A stretch of 64,000 nt of DNA, from contig CM024182.1 of the NCBI GenBank assembly GCA_013433145.1, positions 6,896,974-6,960,973 of the forward strand, in the 5' to 3' direction. The notes beneath the pieces are model-generated. The model made no database searches. It was not told the DNA's origin and worked only from the letters and a program-made list of their open reading frames with translations. Source of the stretch: Ascaris suum. Taxonomy: Eukaryota; Nematoda; Chromadorea; Rhabditida; Ascarididae. Shown here one piece after another: positions 62,836 through 64,000 of this stretch. How positions within the stretch are numbered: position 1 is the stretch's first letter; every line of letters starts with the position of its first letter. A program made the position numbers and the translations under genes.

Positions 62836-64000
62836 AAATTTCTAAAGGAAATGAAACATCATCGTTTATGTTGATAATTGAAGTGAAATAAATAATTGCG
62901 TATAATAGACGTTATCATGAAGGTCGAATCGCCTCCCTCAATCCCTCTCCCCCACCCCCCCCCACCCCCCCCCCCCCCACGCCGCCAAATTTGAAATTGA
63001 ATAGAAATCAATTCGTTACGCTTGTTGCACATGAAATCATAAGCAAATATGCTAATAGCCATATAAGGCAAATCGTTTACTTGTAGTTCAATGAAGTAAT
63101 GAATGATCTTTTGCAATTATTGTATGACTTTATGTGCGTTTTTACTGTATCCCACAACGAATATTGATTGCAATATAGGGCATACATATTGCTTCAGTAC
63201 TTTAAGCGATAAATATTCTCTTACTTATAGGTAAATGCGCCATTTACTATTTTATCTAACGTCATTACTTGCGGAACCTTCAGAAAGACAACAGAAGATG
63301 TCCCCCCCCCCCCCCCCTCAAAAAAAATCTAAATTACACAAGTCACTCATCCGACTCACCGCCGTCTTCACCAATTACCTCAGGTATTCTTCATAGAGGC
63401 TTTCGATGGTAGGCAAATGGTAGTTTTTAATGTATTTGCGCTACTGGGAATTTCATAAACGTGACACATGAAAGTATTGAATGGTATCTGTAATTGTTAT
63501 CGACTGGAAGCAACGATATCCTTTCTGGATCACACTGCTTGTCGCCAACTTTTTGCAGTCTGAGATATGGACTTTCAAAAATGAGTGATACATCAGCATA
63601 CGTCCTTATTTTCAACTTTGCTTATATTTTTGGTTGTAGATATTAACTTTAGTCTTTCGAATAGCTGAAATAAATGTGTCCTATCGTTGGTGAGAAAGAA
63701 AAATCGGGGAAGAAAAAGCGCAAATTATAGTTGCCATTTAGTGAAAAAAAAATTGGCAATATTCCCATTCTTGAAAATTGCCGACGTAATTTAACGTCAC
63801 GCATTCGATTAGTTAATTTGACAATAGAAAAATCCATGTGAAGCAACAACAGCCTCAGATGAATCATCACATCGATTGACGGAAGCTGAATATCTCTTCC
63901 CGTTTCTTCCATTTTTTTTTTCTACAGCAATGATATCGACTAAAATATTCGACCTAATTCTCAATGAATAAGGAAATAATCAACAAAAAGGAGATAAGAA
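62836..64000. other. Right edge, no supported gene
   Basis: C-rich tracts occur at 62,945-62,978 (interrupted by A) and 63,302-63,317 (C16). Two minus-strand open frames (63,427-63,615 and 63,649-63,912, the latter with a clean ATG) look moderately protein-like but lack good splice sites or motifs. They might be exons of a gene extending beyond the window. Confidence 0.35.

Overview
The window is AT-rich eukaryotic DNA with low gene density, spliceosomal introns and TTTCAG-type acceptors. The two genes that can be read with confidence (a Ly6/quiver-like cysteine-rich protein and a reticulon), the mononucleotide C tracts and a decayed RTE-type retroelement all fit a nematode, probably one with large introns. 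This is an inference: no rRNA, mitochondrial or other species marker is present, and the species or clade cannot be fixed from the sequence.

Layout. 1-3.4 kb is mostly non-coding, with an octamer-bearing tandem repeat at 345-477 and an unexplained GC-elevated open-frame segment around 2.16-2.9 kb. From 3.4 to 7.0 kb on the plus strand lie the last three coding exons of a secreted or GPI-anchored three-finger (Ly6/QVR-like) protein with a polyA signal; its signal-peptide exon was not found. 7.0-12.3 kb has no recognised gene. From 12.3 to 43.3 kb on the minus strand lies one reticulon gene. A shared five-exon reticulon homology domain (12,345-15,456) is fed by several alternative 5' ends. One is a long form starting at 43,261 that carries a large exon of 22-residue amphipathic repeats (LEA/synuclein/perilipin-like) and acidic, proline-rich linker exons. 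The short forms start at 23,503, 18,953, 16,594 and possibly 17,450. Every one of these 5' parts ends in phase 1, so each splices in frame into the same reticulon-domain acceptor. A 111-nt in-frame cassette exon at 40,553-40,663 is proposed as part of the long form.

The introns and the right third (43-64 kb) hold repeats: (TA)n microsatellites, sixteen C or G tracts with a strong strand bias, a 48-49 bp minisatellite, tRNA-derived SINE-like elements, an RTE reverse-transcriptase relic next to a 99-nt miRNA-like hairpin, and two GC-rich islands. Three possible exons of an unrecognised plus-strand gene lie between 55.3 and 62.8 kb at low confidence.

Functionally, the reticulon gene would make ER-shaping hairpin proteins with interchangeable N-termini; the long N-terminus adds a predicted lipid- or membrane-surface-binding helix. 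No operon, CRISPR array, rRNA gene or intact canonical tRNA was seen. All exon boundaries are hand-read from splice consensus and reading phase and are not supported by transcripts.
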